Of a stretch of 6,860 nucleotides of DNA, positions 6,251-6,860 are shown piece after piece. The notes under the pieces are model-generated. The model saw only the letters and a list, made by a program, of their open reading frames with translations. It had not been told where the DNA came from and ran no database searches. The stretch is from an uncultured delta proteobacterium. GTDB taxonomy: Bacteria; RBG-13-61-14; DRUE01. The stretch is taken from the NCBI GenBank assembly GCA_903930515.1, contig CAIYYW010000245.1, positions 1-6,860 of the forward strand, written 5' to 3'. The position numbers and the translations under genes are program-made. Every line of letters begins with the position of its first letter. Within the stretch, counting starts at the first letter, position 1.

Positions 6251-6729
6251 CTTTTCTTTCCATTTGATTTCTTTTTCACCCCAGCCAAAAGCTCAGCCAC
6301 TTTTCCCGGCTTCATCTGGCCGTGATACTTTTCATCCACCACCACAATCGGCCCCAGCGCGCAGGCGCCCAGGCAGTTGACCGTTTCCAGCGTGAACTCC
6401 TGGTCCTTGGTGGTCTGCTTGGGAGCGATTCTCAGCTTTCGCTCCAGTTCGTCCAATACCCTTGGCGCCCCCCGGACATGACAGGCGGTTCCCATACAGA
6501 CCGTGCAGGTATGCTTCCCGGCAGGCTCCATGCGGAAGGCCTTGAAAAAGGTGGAAACGCCATAAACCTGGATCAGGGGAAGGCCGACTTGGTCCGCCAC
6601 CAGCTTGATCGCTTCTTCCGGAAGATACCGGTATTCGGCCTGAACATCCTGAAGCATTGACACCAGGCAATCGTGACGGCCCCGGTACTTATCTACAATC
6701 TCCTTGACCTTCTTCGCGTTAACCTTCAT
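6247..6729 (-). CDS. NuoE/HydC/HndA-type [2Fe-2S] subunit, C subunit of a bifurcating-type complex
   Basis: This 160-aa protein has the standard length for the 24-kDa subunit family. Residues about 1-65 form the helical N-terminal region, with the family-typical GVSTFFKAF at 57-65. The thioredoxin-fold domain carries the four [2Fe-2S] ligands as C78-x4-C83 (CMGTAC) and C119-x3-C123 (CLGAC). C75 is an additional Cys. The tail is Lys-rich (KKKSNGKKR). It partners the NuoF-like protein, with which its gene overlaps by 4 nt, and helps relay electrons between FMN and the clusters. The ATG at 6727-6729 has an AAGGA site 5 nt upstream. It is the first gene of the operon within this window. Confidence 0.95.
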   Translation of the reverse strand: MKVNAKKVKEIVDKYRGRHDCLVSMLQDVQAEYRYLPEEAIKLVADQVGLPLIQVYGVSTFFKAFRMEPAGKHTCTVCMGTACHVRGAPRVLDELERKLRIAPKQTTKDQEFTLETVNCLGACALGPIVVVDEKYHGQMKPGKVAELLAGVKKKSNGKKR

Positions 6730-6776
6730 TGCTTTCCTTTCTTGATCCCGATTCCATAATTCCTTTTTCCCCCGAC

Positions 6777-6860
6777 TTACTGCTTTTGAGATAGGAGTGA
6801 ACGCAAGCTGAGCGGCTTTTCACCGATCACAAAAGCGAACCCATAATTAATATATTTGAC
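6777..6860 (-). CDS. Possible 3' end of an upstream gene (27 codons, uncertain)
   Basis: From the window edge one minus-strand frame is open for 27 codons to a TAA at 6777-6779, with the last residues reading GEKPLSLRSLLSQKQ. It ends 47 nt before the NuoE-like ATG, a spacing that would suit an operon. An open stretch of this length is common by chance, no domain is recognisable, and the same bases contain an inverted repeat, so this may equally be non-coding leader. Confidence 0.2.
   Translation of the reverse strand, partial: VKYINYGFAFVIGEKPLSLRSLLSQKQ
6815..6836. repeat. Inverted repeat upstream of the redox operon
   Basis: Perfect 6-nt arms GCTTTT (6815-6820) and AAAAGC (6831-6836) around a 10-nt centre, about 86 nt before the NuoE-like start. 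It could be an operator for a redox regulator or a weak leader hairpin. It does not match the Rex or CRP/FNR consensus well. Confidence 0.3.

Noticed and set aside
4391-6729. Respiratory complex I nuoE/nuoF
   Set aside because: The NuoF-like protein has extra N-terminal [2Fe-2S] and C-terminal 2x[4Fe-4S] domains, and no membrane or other complex I subunits are present.
6820-6836. Possible Rex or CRP/FNR operator (TTGTGA half-site)
   Set aside because: Only the left half fits; the expected mirrored half at the right spacing is absent.

Overview
The window reads almost entirely on the minus strand. It holds a four-gene redox operon (about 6729 down to 2027) and, after a 428-base non-coding gap, the first 532 codons of a large secreted protein whose 3' end lies beyond base 1. 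No plus-strand gene is convincing. No rRNA, tRNA, CRISPR array or insertion sequence was seen.

The operon order (direction of transcription) is: a NuoE-like [2Fe-2S] thioredoxin-fold subunit; a NuoF-like FMN/NAD(H) subunit with added N-terminal [2Fe-2S] and C-terminal 2x[4Fe-4S] domains; a short (220 aa) NuoG/HydA-like iron-sulfur protein with no catalytic domain; and a stand-alone glutamate-synthase-type FMN barrel protein. The first three match the C, B and A subunits of the HydABC/HndABCD-like electron-bifurcating (Bfu) family. In such enzymes a third redox partner is attached through the A subunit. Here the hydrogenase domain is absent and the glutamate-synthase-like protein sits in its place. 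The inference is a soluble cytoplasmic complex that couples NAD(H) and ferredoxin to an FMN-dependent glutamate-synthase-type (or unknown) reaction. The A subunit has unusual changes: the His/Cys cluster segment is deleted and there is a Cys-rich C-terminal tail.

The secreted protein (1598 down to beyond 1) has a clear Sec signal peptide, two dockerin/EF-hand-like calcium loops near its N-terminus, at least one Ig-like (Big-type) domain and a Cys-rich, Asp/Thr-rich section that continues off the window. It has its own promoter, an exact TTGACA-17-TATAAT match, so it is probably transcribed independently of the redox operon.

The organism is most likely an anaerobic bacterium: oxygen-sensitive Fe-S and bifurcating-type enzymes, bacterial sigma-70 promoter and Shine-Dalgarno sites. 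The mix of a dockerin-like, Cys-rich secreted protein with HydABC-like modules recalls uncultured candidate phyla known from metagenomes, but the sequence alone does not fix the lineage.
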